From Melitaea cinxia (Eukaryota; Arthropoda; Insecta; Lepidoptera; Nymphalidae), in the NCBI RefSeq assembly GCF_905220565.1, contig NC_059406.1, forward strand, positions 3,854,001 through 3,918,000: DNA of 64,000 bases, given 5' to 3'. Below the pieces are notes generated by a model. It made no database searches, had not been told where the DNA came from, and saw only the letters and a program-made list of their open reading frames with translations. Both the position numbers and the translations under genes were made by a program. Each line of letters opens with the position of its first letter. Within the stretch, counting starts at the first letter, position 1. Shown here in pieces: positions 38,601-53,600 of this stretch.

Positions 38601-41600
38601 TTTTATTACCTGAACGTTTCAGAAAACTTGATATATTAACACATTATTTAACAAATTACTTTTCCAAAGTAATTTATCATTAAGAATATTACGCTTATGA
38701 CTGCGAAGGCTCAAATTTAAATTTAGCGTGGGTTTTGATCTCGATACACCTTCTAGAAATGATTTATTTTTATTCAATAAACAGTTGTAGCGATGTCGTT
38801 ACGAAGTCGTTTGGTATACACATAAATAAGCAATGCAGACGATGTCGAAGGCATCACTTACTTGTCAAATAAAACACATTAAAATGTTCAATATGACATC
38901 GTTAGGTCATCAATAGGCAACTGATTATAAGTGGAAAAATCTAGTGTACCTAATGCTAGTGTAATTTTCTCCCGCCTTTATTTATTATACTGAAAGGCTC
39001 CTTAATAATGGTAGAAACATTACAGGAATGGGAGGACCACAAATTTAAATGGGACCCTTTGGAATACGGCGGTGTGAAGGAACTTTATGTTCCCTCGGAG
39101 CACATTTGGCTTCCGGATATCGTTCTGTATAACAAGTAAGTGGATACAAAAAGCCTTTAGCGTTTTACTATATTTATGATCTCAAGGCGTTGCTTCTAGG
39201 TTTCTAAGTGAATGGAGGTTAGAAACCCTTTTTGACTCGGTGTTGTTTTTTTTTAAATATATTTTCATAAAAATGACATTTTCTTAATATTTGTAATCAG
39301 TTTAAAACAATATTTAAGACATTACATACATTTCTATTATAATAAATAAATATCTACACAATACACACACGGTCGTCTGTTCCTAAAGATAGCAACTTAA
39401 TGCTTATGTTATAGGTAACAGCCCACTGCTATATAGCTACTTTTTTCGATAAACATACTTATAAATAATACATATATAAATATATAAATAAATGTTTATA
39501 TTACATCCAGACTCGGGGTGGGAATCGAACCCACAACCCTCGGAGCAGAAAGCAGGGTCACTACAAACTGCGCCAATGGGCTAGTCAGTATTATCTGAAT
39601 CTTTACATATTTGATTTTTGAAATATTGTCTAATAATGCGATTTTTTTCTGGTCTGTGTAAATTGTTGTTTGTGACATTGACATTTAAAACCTATTTCCA
39701 GTTTCAAATTACTGGATACAAAATTTTAAATATATACCGAAATAATTATATATAAACTAACTATATAAATTATAAATTATTTTTTTTAAGAAAAATAGTT
39801 TATTAAACATTATACACATACATTTTACATTTCAAAACTTAAGAACTTAATATTTACAGATAGTTTTGGAATAAATGTATATAATATCATATTTTTATTA
39901 AATATACCGAAATAATTATAAATTAATTATATATAATTATTTCGGTATATTTAATAAAAATAATTAAAAAAAAATATTTCGTCACGTAATACAATTAATA
40001 TCTTTTACATATGTATATAAAGAAAATCACGTTATGAGTTGCAATGCCAGTTTGTCGTTACGTCAACTTTAATGCAAACCTCGATGTTCATGTTTCTAAT
40101 TATAACAGCTCGAAACAAGTTAGACGGTACAATGCAATTTGGTGCTAGGTAATGTCCTAATGAATGTTCGCCAACTAAGTTCGTCGGGATGGGCTGTTAT
40201 GCGCCAATTGCTAGACTCATACGTACAGTCGGAAGCGACTATCGAGTCGAATTGTTTACGAGGCGGGTTGTAAAAACGCTGGCTGTTTGTTCAGTGGGCC
40301 AACTACGTCAATAGATGGTAAATATGTTAGTTTGGGTTATTTTTGTGTCTTATCAGCCAATTTATATTTTAAAAGAAGATTTAATAACTTAATAATGTTT
40401 TGAAAATATTTCGACACGTTGTCAGCAACTGGCAACGATCGCGGGTTCTATATTTCTTCATATTATTATGACAAATGTCTAAGCGTTTTTGTTTATATAT
40501 AAGCGTGTGTTTTCGAACTCCTAATATAGTGCTCTAGGGCTACTGGAGGCAGCTGAATATGAAGCGTTTATGTTATGATTCTATATACCAAGTAAAAAAA
40601 AACATTTTAAATGTTAAAGGAAACGTAGAATATATTTCATATGATTTTTAATTACGTAATTTTATATTCCGGTTCATAATTTGATTTGCGGATCTTTTCA
40701 GCTTTGCATTTTAATCAGTAAGAGGCAAACATTATGTCACTACTATTATAATATAAAATACAGTAATGGCCGTATACACTGAGCTAAGGCAGGCACTTGT
40801 TAAAGAGAATTATTCGAAGCTAAATCACCACGCTTCTCCACTGCAGTAAGAGAATATGCATTACACTATTATCTGGTTAATATTTCTTTAACAATATCAT
40901 AAAATACATTGATAATAAATAATTGGCTAACATTATAATATTAAAACCTTATGAAGTTAAAATCTATTTTAACTAAAGTAAAATAAAGGAACTGACTGAC
41001 AGCAAACCCTCAATCGTTTTAGATGTGTATATTAAAAAATATTAAAATTTATAGTAAGACACATTTGTTGGGACATATTGGACGTATTTATTTGTACTGT
41101 TAGATGTTTGTCGTCGCTTAAATTGTAACTTTTGGTTGTGTTTCATGATATCTATCTCGAATGTCATTATAATAGACTTGTGGCTGGGTGTCTATTTCCA
41201 AATAAGGTGCTACTTTGTTTACAGCCCCGATGATGCCTTTAATTCTGCAGAACATCAGCTTTATTCGGGTGTAACAAATCCCAGCCCAGGTAATAAAGTT
41301 AAATCTGATCTTAGACGGCTAAACAAACACCTTAGACGGCCTTTTAATCACAATATCTTCAATTAGCTACCGAGACTCATGAATGCTGCTACCGCTTCAA
41401 CAATACCACTGTTCAATTTTGTAATTAAATTCGTTATGATAACATCCAAATTAAGATACGCAACATACCCAAATTGCGATATGATGGAGCATCTATGTGT
41501 ATAAAAGTGACTCATTAGACTTTAGACTTTAACTAGAAGTTAAAAATAAAAACTAAAATAGTAGACAGTCGGCTAGTTAATTTTTATTTACAGTTTTTAA

Positions 41601-44600
41601 AAATTCCAATCGAATTAGAATCGATTCTGGTTGCTCTTTTCTGGATATAAATGTTGTTAAGTAAGGTTTTCAGAGATATACACTGGTAGTTACTCTCCTG
41701 ATTTTCCTAAATGTGATGTGTTAATTTTTTCTTTAGAATTGGATTTATTGAAATTTATAACAGCTGCAAAAAGTTGATTTCTCAAAATAGATGTTGATAA
41801 TTTTACTAATACTGTTTCGCTTATATATTATTATTTATTTATTTTAGCTACATGCCTATATTTACTAATACCTCCTTTTTCAAATGTTATTTTTATTACA
41901 TTACTTACCTTTTTACTGTTTTAATCAATTTTAAATTTTTATACTCAGGTATGCAGTGTAATTCGACGATATTTGATTTCGTTTCTTTTTCTAGAACTTC
42001 AATTGTTGATGATATCTATTATTTCTCTATTTATTGTTAGTTATTTTTAATAAAGTTAAAAAAGTAGCACCTAACAAATATTTTAACATATAATTATATC
42101 TTTCTTTTTTTAATTTTAAGGTAACCTTTTTTAAAATAATATTCGCATAAATCAATGTTAGGCAAACGAAGTTGAATAAGCTGATACACGTAAAACAAAC
42201 AAGCACTTAACTGTTGCAAAATACTGAGGGTATATATTTACATAAATCTATTTAAAAAAGAAATATTTATATGTATTTTAGGTGTTATGGTCAAAACACT
42301 ATATAAAATGTATGTTAGAAATAGATGCTTTATTTTTACTTGTTATATTCGATTTATAAATACAATAATAACCTATAAAATCGCGAAAACTTTATGTATA
42401 AGTTATATATGTCATCGGCCAAATCAAAACACATACAAAAGTGTTTTTATTCAATCGCATTTTTTTTTAAAGATGATGATTCAAAAAAAATCTCTATGTA
42501 TACACATTATTATTTCAAACGATATTAAAAATACAAACAAACTGCATAAAAACCCTTATACAATATATAGTTAAAATATAACCGCTTTGGTGTATTGGTA
42601 CAAGTAGTCGCCTAAAACACCAACGGTTTGCGGGATTGATTAGCGCTCGGGATAGATATTTGTAATTGTACAAATATTCATTTCCGGTTTGGATGTGTCT
42701 GCTTGTGCTCTCTCCACCGTGTCTCGGAGAACACGATAAGCTGTCGGACCCGGTTGTTAACATAAATACCTGATAGCGATCGATACTCATAGTAGGAAAT
42801 ATACCCGCTAATCTGCAATGGAGCAGCGTGATAGATTAAGCTCCAATACTTATCCTCCATGTAGGAGAAAGAGGCATATGCCCCACATTGGGATGTTACA
42901 GGCTGAATGCAAGTTCAAAATACAAATGATTAGTAAACAATTTGCAAATAGTGAGACGAACATGTAAATAAACCATCCCTCTTTGTATACGAAGTCCAGT
43001 TCCAATGTTAAGTCAACAGCTAGGTAAACAAACCACGACAGCGCGTGGGAAAAACCGTCAGAAATTGTAACGCTTAAAGTTAATTGATAGTAAATATCGA
43101 CAAGAAAGCGTTGGCGAATGATACATCATGTTGTGTCAAAACAGAAAGGCGACCTATTAATCATGGGCTAGATTGAGAGAGCGACGCACGTGCGACCAAT
43201 CTTACGCTACGGCGGCGACTTTAGATGCGGTCTAATTGAAAGGAGTCATGGTCTGAAAATCGCTTAAGCTTGAGACGTGATTTCTTTTTTACTATCTTTA
43301 GTTTCTTTTTCACTATCGTGAGTTTCTTAAGGTTTTTGAAGTGAAACTTATAATTAATTAATTAATTAAGGGTAAAATTATAATTAATTATTATTAAGAT
43401 TAAAATTAATTTTACGAATGAAACATGTAACGTTTTGATGAAAATGCAACATTTTTGTCGAACGACAGTTAATTTTATTTTTGGTAGGTACGAGTAGAGC
43501 TACCTAGCGTGCACTATAGAAACTACAAAGTTTGGCGCTGGAACGTTAATCTAAAGCTTTAGATTTCTATAAATATAAACAAGACTTAAAAATTAGTTTG
43601 CTAAAGAAGTTTTACTTCTGACTGTATTATGTTTATTGTATTAGCTGAAAATTATTTCGGACTTAAATGAATTAAATTCATAATTATTTAAGGAAAAACT
43701 CTTGCTTTTAACTTTACGTGTAGAAATATAGAATATATAACATAATTATATATCTGAAGTGGTCTTAATTTTTTAAATATTATTCTTTCTTATTAAGCAA
43801 CGCTCTCATATTTACTAAATTAAAATGATTACAGCTTTTTTTCTGATAATTTTAATTTCTCCTTTTACCCTCCTAAGGGTGACTGAAACTACTATTTATT
43901 GGTTTTGTTAGTCTAACTTTAAGCATGGGAGAACTCCGATATAAACTTTTGCCCCGTATTTCATCCCTTTTCTGGATCAAACGTCATTAATGGTCGGCTC
44001 AAAGATGATGAATTAGTCAGACAAAAAATAACATTTTATTATATAAATTCAACTAAAAGTAGTAATGTGAACAAGTAACAATTTAGTAACAATGAACTTA
44101 GTTTGTTGTTGCCTATGTCATAAATATGCATATATTTTCGATATTTATACATTTACTAGCGGACCCGGCAAACGTTGTCCTGCCCAGAAAACAGCTACCA
44201 AATTTGATTGCTTACATACCGATAGCAGTGCCACCTACCGAGTCCAATTGAGAAAAAAACTACCCTATCTCCTCCCCAAAAACTCCCAAGTTGGACAAAT
44301 TACAAATGCTTACAAAATTTTATAAAAATTGGTTCAGTAGTTTCGAAGTTTATCGCTAACGTAAATCGTGACACGAAATTTTTATAAATATAGATAATTA
44401 TTTACCAAAATATACAAACAAAATAATTTTTAGTCAGAAAAAATACAAGCATACAACGATGTTGAATGATAAATAAGTATAATTTTAAAGTAACAAACAC
44501 AATATTGTTTAAATTGTACTTTATATAGCAATTGTACTAAATTATTGTATGGAATATAGACAGCTAAGTGCACTGTATCGCATAATATCATTATGAACGC

Positions 44601-47600
44601 CTCGAACTATACGTAGCGCATGTCCGCCCATTCACGTATGACTTGCCACTTGACGTCTATAAAGTAACTGTTACGTATGGTAGGCAATCTTGAGATATAT
44701 TATGGAATAGATAATCTTAGCATGCGAATTTTCAAATGGCCGGATTTAGACGATGGATGGGAGCATTAGATGCTTAAGCGACGTAACCTGTCTACGTACG
44801 TAGCCGTACCTTATGTGCGTTCAGAAGATAAACCGGAAAGCGGATTCGGGTTTCTTCAATCTCAACAACATTTTAGCCTATACTTTAACCAAACCGTATC
44901 GCGTTATAAATGTGTCATGTATTTCACCCAAACCAATGTCATTTATAAGAAGCAGCACTCCCTCTCAACAGAAAAATATACAAAATTGCACTATAGTTTT
45001 TATCTTTATTTATTCGTTCAAAAAAATACAAATTTAGTGCTCTTCTAGACTGAGTGCAAATTGTTTCAAACTTTCATTACAATTTGGCAAATTTCTGGGG
45101 TTTTATACACATATAACTGTTCATTATATAAGTACATATGAAAATATTGTAATAGTGTTAAATAAACAATGTTGTGAGATAATAATGACAAAATTGGTGT
45201 ACATATGATTCAAGTAACATATGCTTTTTGATTGCCCTTTTTATAGCTACAATACATGTGTGATTCATATTTCTTTTAAAAAACGAGCTTGCTTTAGACC
45301 ACACGACTGAAGTAAAACTTCTTTAGCAATAGGCCTTCACTGTTTCTTAGATATACGAAACGTAACTGGCTATGAGAGAATGAGAGAAAAAAAGTGTGCT
45401 CGCATCTCTCTCCCTTGCTCCATTCGCCTCGCCCGACCACACTTTTCGTGAAGCTTTTGTCACGCATTCACTAGCTTAGTTCCCAAGTCAAGCGTGTGTT
45501 AAGAAGTTTTACTTCAAAAAGTGAGTCTACGTCAGAAAATTCATCAAAGCTATTATAACTGTTCTAATTACAATATTATTTACTAGCGCTGACGGCGAGT
45601 ATGTAGTGACGACGATGACGAAGGCTGTTCTACACTACACGGGCAAGGTTCTCTGGACGCCACCAGCTATCTTTAAGTCCTCCTGTGAGATTGATGTTCG
45701 ATACTTCCCCTTCGATCAGCAAACGTGTTTTTTGAAGTTTGGCTCTTGGAGTTACGATGGTGACCAGGTAAGTTAAAAATTATCTTGACAAATATATCTT
45801 TTCAAATTATTTATAATCCTGTTCCTTTAAGTGTGATATTGACATGAGGTTGTTAAGCAATTGAAAAAATTAAGAATGCAAGTAAGGGTTTGTTCATACT
45901 TGTAGCTATTTGGACAATACGCGCTGTTTACCGGCTATCACAGTATAAAGAATTATAACTTAATACATTTCTTACTTTAATTTTCATTAAATCATAATCA
46001 AAAGTTCATAAATAATTATTTCTTATGATGACTTTAATATTTACTGCAATCATTTTAATAATAATATTTCATTGTATTTTAGCTGTGAGTAGTACTCGAC
46101 AGACAAGTTTTATATTGTAATTCTTATTCTAGATTGATTTGAAGCACATAAATCAAAAGAAAGGCAACATGGTGGATGTAGGAATCGACCTTCGGGAGTA
46201 CTACCCCTCAGTGGAGTGGGACATCCTGGGAGTTCCCGCTGAAAGACATGAAAGATACTACCCCTGTTGTCAAGAACCTTATCCTGGTATGTACAGAATG
46301 TGAATATTTTTATTATTTATTGATAATAGTACTATCATCAGGCTGAAATCCTGATACTCAAGAGCACTAAAAGCCAATCTCAATAATGAATTGTGCTTTT
46401 TCTCAATTAAGCTTACCCTCAACAGATTTGTAGCACAATTCGTATGAAGTTTATGACAAAAAATGTGTTTCTTTCTGAAATTGTGTTGTGTTTTTGTGTT
46501 TCTATTCGAATTCAAAGATTTTAGAAATTTAAAACTGGTCTATAGATTGTCAAATAAGTAAAAGCTTTGTCATTTTGCTTATTAGATATGTATTTACGAT
46601 AATATTGGGTTAAGTTCAAAAACGATAAAAAAATTCTCTAATACAAGGTAAACCTTTTTTTGTAAATCAAATGAGAAATAACCTCATTTCTTATAATACC
46701 CGGCCAGTTCACATAATTGTCAGTTAAATTAGACCCTACAAAACAAGGAGACCGTATAAGTTAAGCGCTGCGTGGATCGACTAATTAATAATAAAACCTC
46801 ATGTAAAAAATTAAGTTTCAAATTAATTTATATATAGCTTATTTTTTAAGTCTATTTGTATGTGATCTGATGTGATTCTTTTGATACTCTTACAAAAATA
46901 CCATTCGATAATTTTGTGTGTTTGCATCAGCACCAATACAATGTTTTAGCACTTATGTATATATCTATAAGACCCCAATTCTTTTGGTCACAAATGTACA
47001 TCTTTAGAAAAGACAATCCCACCAATAAATAGTACCAACGTTCGTATTTCTTAAACAAAATCCTTTAAAAAGAACGCTCTCACGACATTAATCTGTGACG
47101 TTCGTATCAGTATTCACGGCGCGTAAGTATACTTTGCGGGCATTAATAAAACAACCGTTTAACCTGTTAGACGGCGGTTGAACGCAGTAATTTAGCTAAG
47201 ATAAGCATTGTCGACGTGCCGCGGTATTTACGGCTTTCGAGTTGAGATTAGGCCTGTGACGAGGCTATGTTGGCCTTTTTTATAGGGATACGTTTCGGTT
47301 TCAGTGTTGACTGAACTTATAGTATTGTTTCAATTACAATTTTGTGAGATGTCTCAATAAGTTTTGGTGTACGCTTGATGTTAAATTCACTAAACATTGA
47401 TTCATATTTTTTTTTTGTTAGTTGATAATAGTTTATGTCTATTAAGAAAAGTATTAAATTTGTTTTTTAAACGTAATCCGTACTAATATTATAAATTTGA
47501 AAGTAATTCTGTCTGTCTGTTTGTCGCGCTTTCACGCCAAAACTACTGAACCGACGTAAATGAAATTCTGTACATGGATAGTCTAGAGTCTGTGAAAGGA

Positions 47601-50600
47601 CATAGGCCATTTTTTCTGCGAAAAAGGAGTGCAAGAGGTTGAAAGTTGGTGATGAACATATTTAGGCCTATTTTTTAGGCTGTTGATTCGATATAAATAA
47701 ATATGACATCCAAAGTTTGTAAAAGTTTTACCCTCATGGGTGTAAAATTACATAAGGGAATAGAGGATCAAAATTTGTATGGAAATGTGTAAGATTTATG
47801 TGAATGTTTTATAAGTTAGCGTCAGTCGTGTTGGATTCTGATGTCCAAAATGACCCAAAAGATATATTCAAAAAAATGCTGTCCAAAGTCACTATTCCAC
47901 GCGGACGAAGTTGCGGGCACAGCTAGTATATTAACAGGGTTAGCAAGACCCGTCAAACGTCGTTCCGCCCTATGTTTTTTTCTCGTAATTTTATCGATTT
48001 ATTATTTATTTTTTTAAATACAAATCTTGTCTTGACAAAAACGAACGCTAAAAAAGAATTCAATTTGACACAGTCTTTGGTAAGTTTTTATTTATATAGA
48101 AGTCTACTAAGGAGAAGCGTCTATCTCGACTTTGACCCAATAACTGAATTTTGAGTAATTCCAATTAATAATTTGAAATATTGACTCTTAACTAAGAAAA
48201 TATGATCTAATCTTAATTAACAATACAAACACGTTGTTTACTTGAGAGAAATTTCGATTTCACTTCAGCAACTTGTAATTGCTTGTTGATGCTTGATTAA
48301 CTGTTAGTGATTCGGTTAAAGGGTCAGAAATAAATGGCTTACCCTTGTAATTAACCTATAATTGTGTTATAGAAAAGGGATAAATGTGATGACCGAATCT
48401 AGTGAGTGAATGGTTTAAACTATTAGCGGCTTCAGGTTTCTAAAGTCGCTAATCGACAATATATGACCTCGATGAATTACTTGTAAGATTCTCAAGAAAT
48501 TCTGAGATATTGTTATTTCCGGCAGTTTGGTGAAGCATAGCGGATTTTTTTTCTAATTTTACCAATTATTCTCCTTCTTTTTTCACAGTTTAATACAGTA
48601 CTTTTGGAAATTTTACTGAATATTTAATCAATTTTAGAGAAAGAAAATTTTCCATAAGTATACAAGCATACGTCGACGACGAACGCCTTTTGCATACATC
48701 GAAGTTCATAAAGATACTTTACCTCCGTGGAATATCATCAGTTCCATAACATTATCATTTTTTTACTTCACTCTAGCGGTTTTACATCACGTTCAATGAA
48801 TTTTAAAACCATTCTCGTTTATTGCTATGACTTTAAATAAAAAATAAAGTGAAACGTGTTAAAACGATCGCTTGGGTTTCATTTGACGTATTTTCACACA
48901 TGTGACGAGCGTATTTTAATATCACAGAGGCATTTCTTGCATCCACAGTTCATAAAAATGTATGATGTTAAATCATTTTTCGTGTAAAGTTAATTTAAAT
49001 AGTTTTTACATGTGGATTTATTTTTTCCTGTGTACAATATATTGATAAAATAAAATGTATGTTTTAAACGTTTTTAATAAAGGTTATATAGTTTTCTATA
49101 TTATTAGTTCATATAATATGTAAATGGTGAGCATAAATTATAAAGCAAAGATTGTATTAAGTCATTTAAAATTTTGATTTTAACCCTTAGCTTTAGTCAG
49201 GAGTCAAAAATGACCCCAACGAAACTATTTTGCCTGATAACTTTGAGATCTAAGGCCCTGTAATCCTCGGCGCTTGAAGAATCTCACTACGTCGTGGGGT
49301 GAATGACGGATGACGGTTGCTCTAACATGCCTAGAAGCGGAGGTATGTATACACGTGGATTCAAAAACGAACCCCGACTCCGGGAATGATAGAGTACTGT
49401 ATTGTTTTATCAATAAATGAAGCAAGTTTTGGTCGTTTTTTTGAACGATAACCATATTATAATATTACTAGAAGATGAAATAGATGAATCGGATCTAGAA
49501 TCTATCCACGACTCCACAATACTTGCCTGTAAGAACGTAGAAGTCAATGACCCTCACGGAGCGGAAGAATTAATCTGTTCCGATGCAGAGGAACTCGAGA
49601 CAGCCAAAGATGACTTCTCGAGTTCAAACTTCGAAGGAAAATATGAAAGAACACGCTTTTTTTGATCTCAAAAGAAGTTCGGGTTTTTGTTATTAAGTTT
49701 ATATAAGAAAGCGATGTAAATAAAATTTTGTATGTTATCTTTACTTTTTTTAATACATAAGGGCTCTTGATGTGTACACTGTTTGAATAATTATAAAAAA
49801 AAAATAGATAGAAGATAAAACTAAAAACTGGGTAGATAATAATTTATTTAATAACAAATAAACAGAATTATTAAAAGCACATTGATGATTTTTATATGCT
49901 CCGTTACAACGCCTGTAGGGTTATGTTTGACCCCGACTCAAACTACCTACGTTATCATAACTAACGAATCCAGCTAGGGGTTAAACTGAATAATCTCGAC
50001 ACATAAATATTAAACGATTTTAAATTATTATAATTATATAACGTTAAAATAAAATACCGACATAATTCCTTCAATATTCTCACCAATTCAATTTGAAATT
50101 CGAATAAACAGAAATTGTTTATACTAATTGTTCGAGTTCGTATTCAAATTGCTCTGCAGCGTCTAAGTGATTGGCGACTGAATTGGGACGGTAGTAATTT
50201 GAATGTTCCGTCTGTTATTCGTTACCTAAATGTTATTCATCTCGGTTGTGTTTATTATTTAATTGTTTTTCATTTAAATCTAGTCTGTCGAGTTAATAAT
50301 TACATAGATAGCTATAGAATTGTAGACTTTATAGATTTTACGTTTGTATCGTTTAGTTATTACTTAAGCAACAAGTTAATGATGGAAACGTTTTTTTGTA
50401 GATAATCTTTAATATTATTTGAATTGCTTTGTTAACTGTCACGTCTTTGAAATTATATAACGATATATACCTGTCATTTAACTGGAATAAATAAATTTTA
50501 TTATTATTTATTCGTTTGTTAAAGCGATTGCAATTACCTAAGTACCTCCGTTTTTCTACTTAAAACTTGAATTTTGACTTGTGACGTATGTTCAAAAATT

Positions 50601-53600
50601 ACATGATGATATGATATTAAAAAATGTTTAGAATTTCCTAATGAGTGGGTAACACAGAAAAAAAAATCGTACAAATTAAAAACTACATGGTGTCGTCTCC
50701 TCTAATAGATTTTCATTGTAATATGAAACTTTGAATAGTTACGGGCTTCTGTAAAGAACTCACTATAGACAGCGCCACAGTCGCTTAGACCGAATATAAA
50801 ATCATCATATCAAAATTTTCGATCTAGCGAGTACATCATTCCATAGCTTAATTGGCTAGAGCACCGACACGGTCAGTCGGATCCTCGCTGGAACGGTCGA
50901 TTTTTGAAATGATATAAAAATGTTTAGAAATACGTATTTTTTCACGATTTAATCTATGTACATTGTTTCAGATATATTCTTCAACATAACTTTAAGACGC
51001 AAAACACTATTTTATACCGTGAACTTGATCGTACCATGTGTCGGTATATCGTATCTCTCCGTCCTTGTCTTTTACTTACCCGCTGATTCAGGGGAAAAGA
51101 TAGCATTGAGTATCTCCATCCTTCTCTCGCAAACTATGTTTTTCCTCCTGATATCCGAAATTATTCCATCAACTTCCCTTGCTTTACCATTACTGGGAAA
51201 GTATCTACTATTCACAATGTTATTAGTAGGATTATCTGTTGTAATAACGATCGTAATATTGAACGTTCACTATCGTAAGCCGAGTACCCATAAAATGGCA
51301 CCATGGGTTAGAAAATTCTTTATAACCAAGCTACCGAAGCTACTGCTGATGAGGGTACCTAAGGACCTGTTGAGGGATCTGGCCGCGCAGAAGATTGCTG
51401 GTCGGAGCATGAAGAAGAATAAGTTCAAAGATGCTTTGGCGGCGGCCGAACAGACAAATTCAAACGCGTCGAGTCCTGACTCCCTACGTCATCACTTACC
51501 TGGTGGTTGTAACGGACTGCATTCTACAACAGCGACTAATAGGTACATTTTTAGCATAACTGTTCTCTATTATAAAGTGTGTTTAAATCTGAGTCTTGAA
51601 CCATCTATATATCAATTACCACTATTATCGGTCTGCAGTTTTACCGCAAGAGAAACCCAAGTATTGGTACAAACATAATAATATTCCTATTAATTCTTTT
51701 AGATAAAGAACATAACATAACGATATAACAATACACTTTATTGTACACCAATACAGAAATAATACATATCAGATTGATTTTAACAGAGCATCATAAGGTG
51801 CAAAGGGCGGCCTTATCGCTGAAAAGCGATCTCTTCCAGGCAACCTAGGGGAAAAGGAGATGGTATCGTGTCGGTGTAGGTGTACAAATTGAGATATAAA
51901 CGTTTGAATATATATACTTAAACACATATACAAATAGGTACATACATAAATACATACATACATACATACATACATACATACATACATACATACATAAATA
52001 CATACATACATACATACATACATACATACATACATACATACATACATACATACATACATACATAAATACACACATACATACATAAGAAGCATAAAGAATT
52101 TAAGTAGTTGCGATTTCCCAGTATTTTACAACGTTTCCTAGAAGTTTTTTTAAAATCCTTTAGATTCAGTGGTCTGGTGGGAGCTCTCGGTAATCTCGGC
52201 GCTGGATACAACGGTCTACCTTCCGTCATGTCTGGACTGGACGATTCCCTAAGTGACATCACTCCTAGGAAGAAATATCCATTCGAACTAGAGAAGGCAA
52301 TTCACAACGTTATGTTTATTCAGCACCATATGCAGAGACAGGACGAGTTCAATGCTGTATGTATTCATTTCGGTAGATTTTAATTAAACTTTGGATGCTT
52401 TTATAAACGTATTAATTAGCTTGTGAACCGAAGATTTATACAAGATCATTACTAATTAATAAAATTTGTAAACAGCCTTAAAAATACACAACATGTTTAA
52501 AATACAAAATTATTAACATTTTTCATTTTTAATTTTTAACATTGAACTGCTCTAGAAGCGCATGACGCGTTTTTCTTTTTAAATTGATGTAAATTTTATT
52601 TTAGGTACTTAAATTTTGTGTATATTTAAAAATTATTCATCTCAGAATAGATCAGAGCTTTCTTAGATGTACAAAATATTTTTTCCTTACCTTTTAAAAG
52701 GTATAGATTACGGTACTAGGGAATTTAAATACAATGACATCGAAATAAACTCGTGTCGTTACCTATAAATAGGTTAATAGGTATAGGTTAGTTATAAGGG
52801 ATTTCAATTTCGATTTGCGGCTTTAGGGTAGATTAAACTTAGAATATATTACACATGAGATTATAATATTATAAGGATTTGTTCAATCAAATACTACTTG
52901 GGAGTATACAATTGCTTCTAAGCCAAGGCTTAGCCAAGCTTAGCCACATCGCCACGGCGCATGGCGGTTGCGATGTAACGGCACGACGCAATGCCGTATT
53001 AGTGGACGCGTAAATTGCAATGAACAATGACGTCATTCAATGAATGCGTGTGACGTCACTTGCACTTTATGATCTATGCTTAATATGGTGTGGAACTCAA
53101 TGGTCCATATGTTCAAAAATAAAAACGTTTTACTCAACTTTCCGCTTTGTCACTATACCGCACCGCGTCATATGACGACGTACCGTGGTGATGTGACTGA
53201 ATTATTGTAAAAAAAAAATATGTTTATATTTATTGATTCAGCCTTTTACATCTCACTGCTAAGCATAGAGATGGGTCGGAGCTTAATCCACGACGCTGCT
53301 CCATTGCGGGTTGGCGGATATATTCCTTATTATGAGTAACGATAGCTATCAGGTGTCAATGATAACAACCGGGACCGACTTCTTAACGTCCTCTCCAAGG
53401 TACGGTAGAGACATCTAAACCGGATAGTAAAATTTGTACAAATACAAATATCTATCCCGAGCGGGAATTGAACCCACAAAACACCAAAACACCAAACTGA
53501 TGTTCTTATGTTTATACTAGCTGACCTGGCGAACTTCGTATCACCTTATTTTTTTCTGAAATATAATAATAACATAATATATCAAAATAAAATATAGCCT

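Noticed and set aside
41220..41366. Possible alternative exon in intron 3 after an ACAG
   Set aside because: The phase needed to follow exon 3 meets a stop at once and the peptide has no receptor resemblance.
51543..51678. Exon 6 read-through tail as an alternative receptor C-terminus
   Set aside because: It would lose M4, shows no family similarity, and the exon 7 junction restores the expected protein in phase.
51769..52262. Overlapping Cys-Met-Tyr-Val ORFs on the reverse strand
   Set aside because: Pure translation of the (ACAT)n microsatellite.
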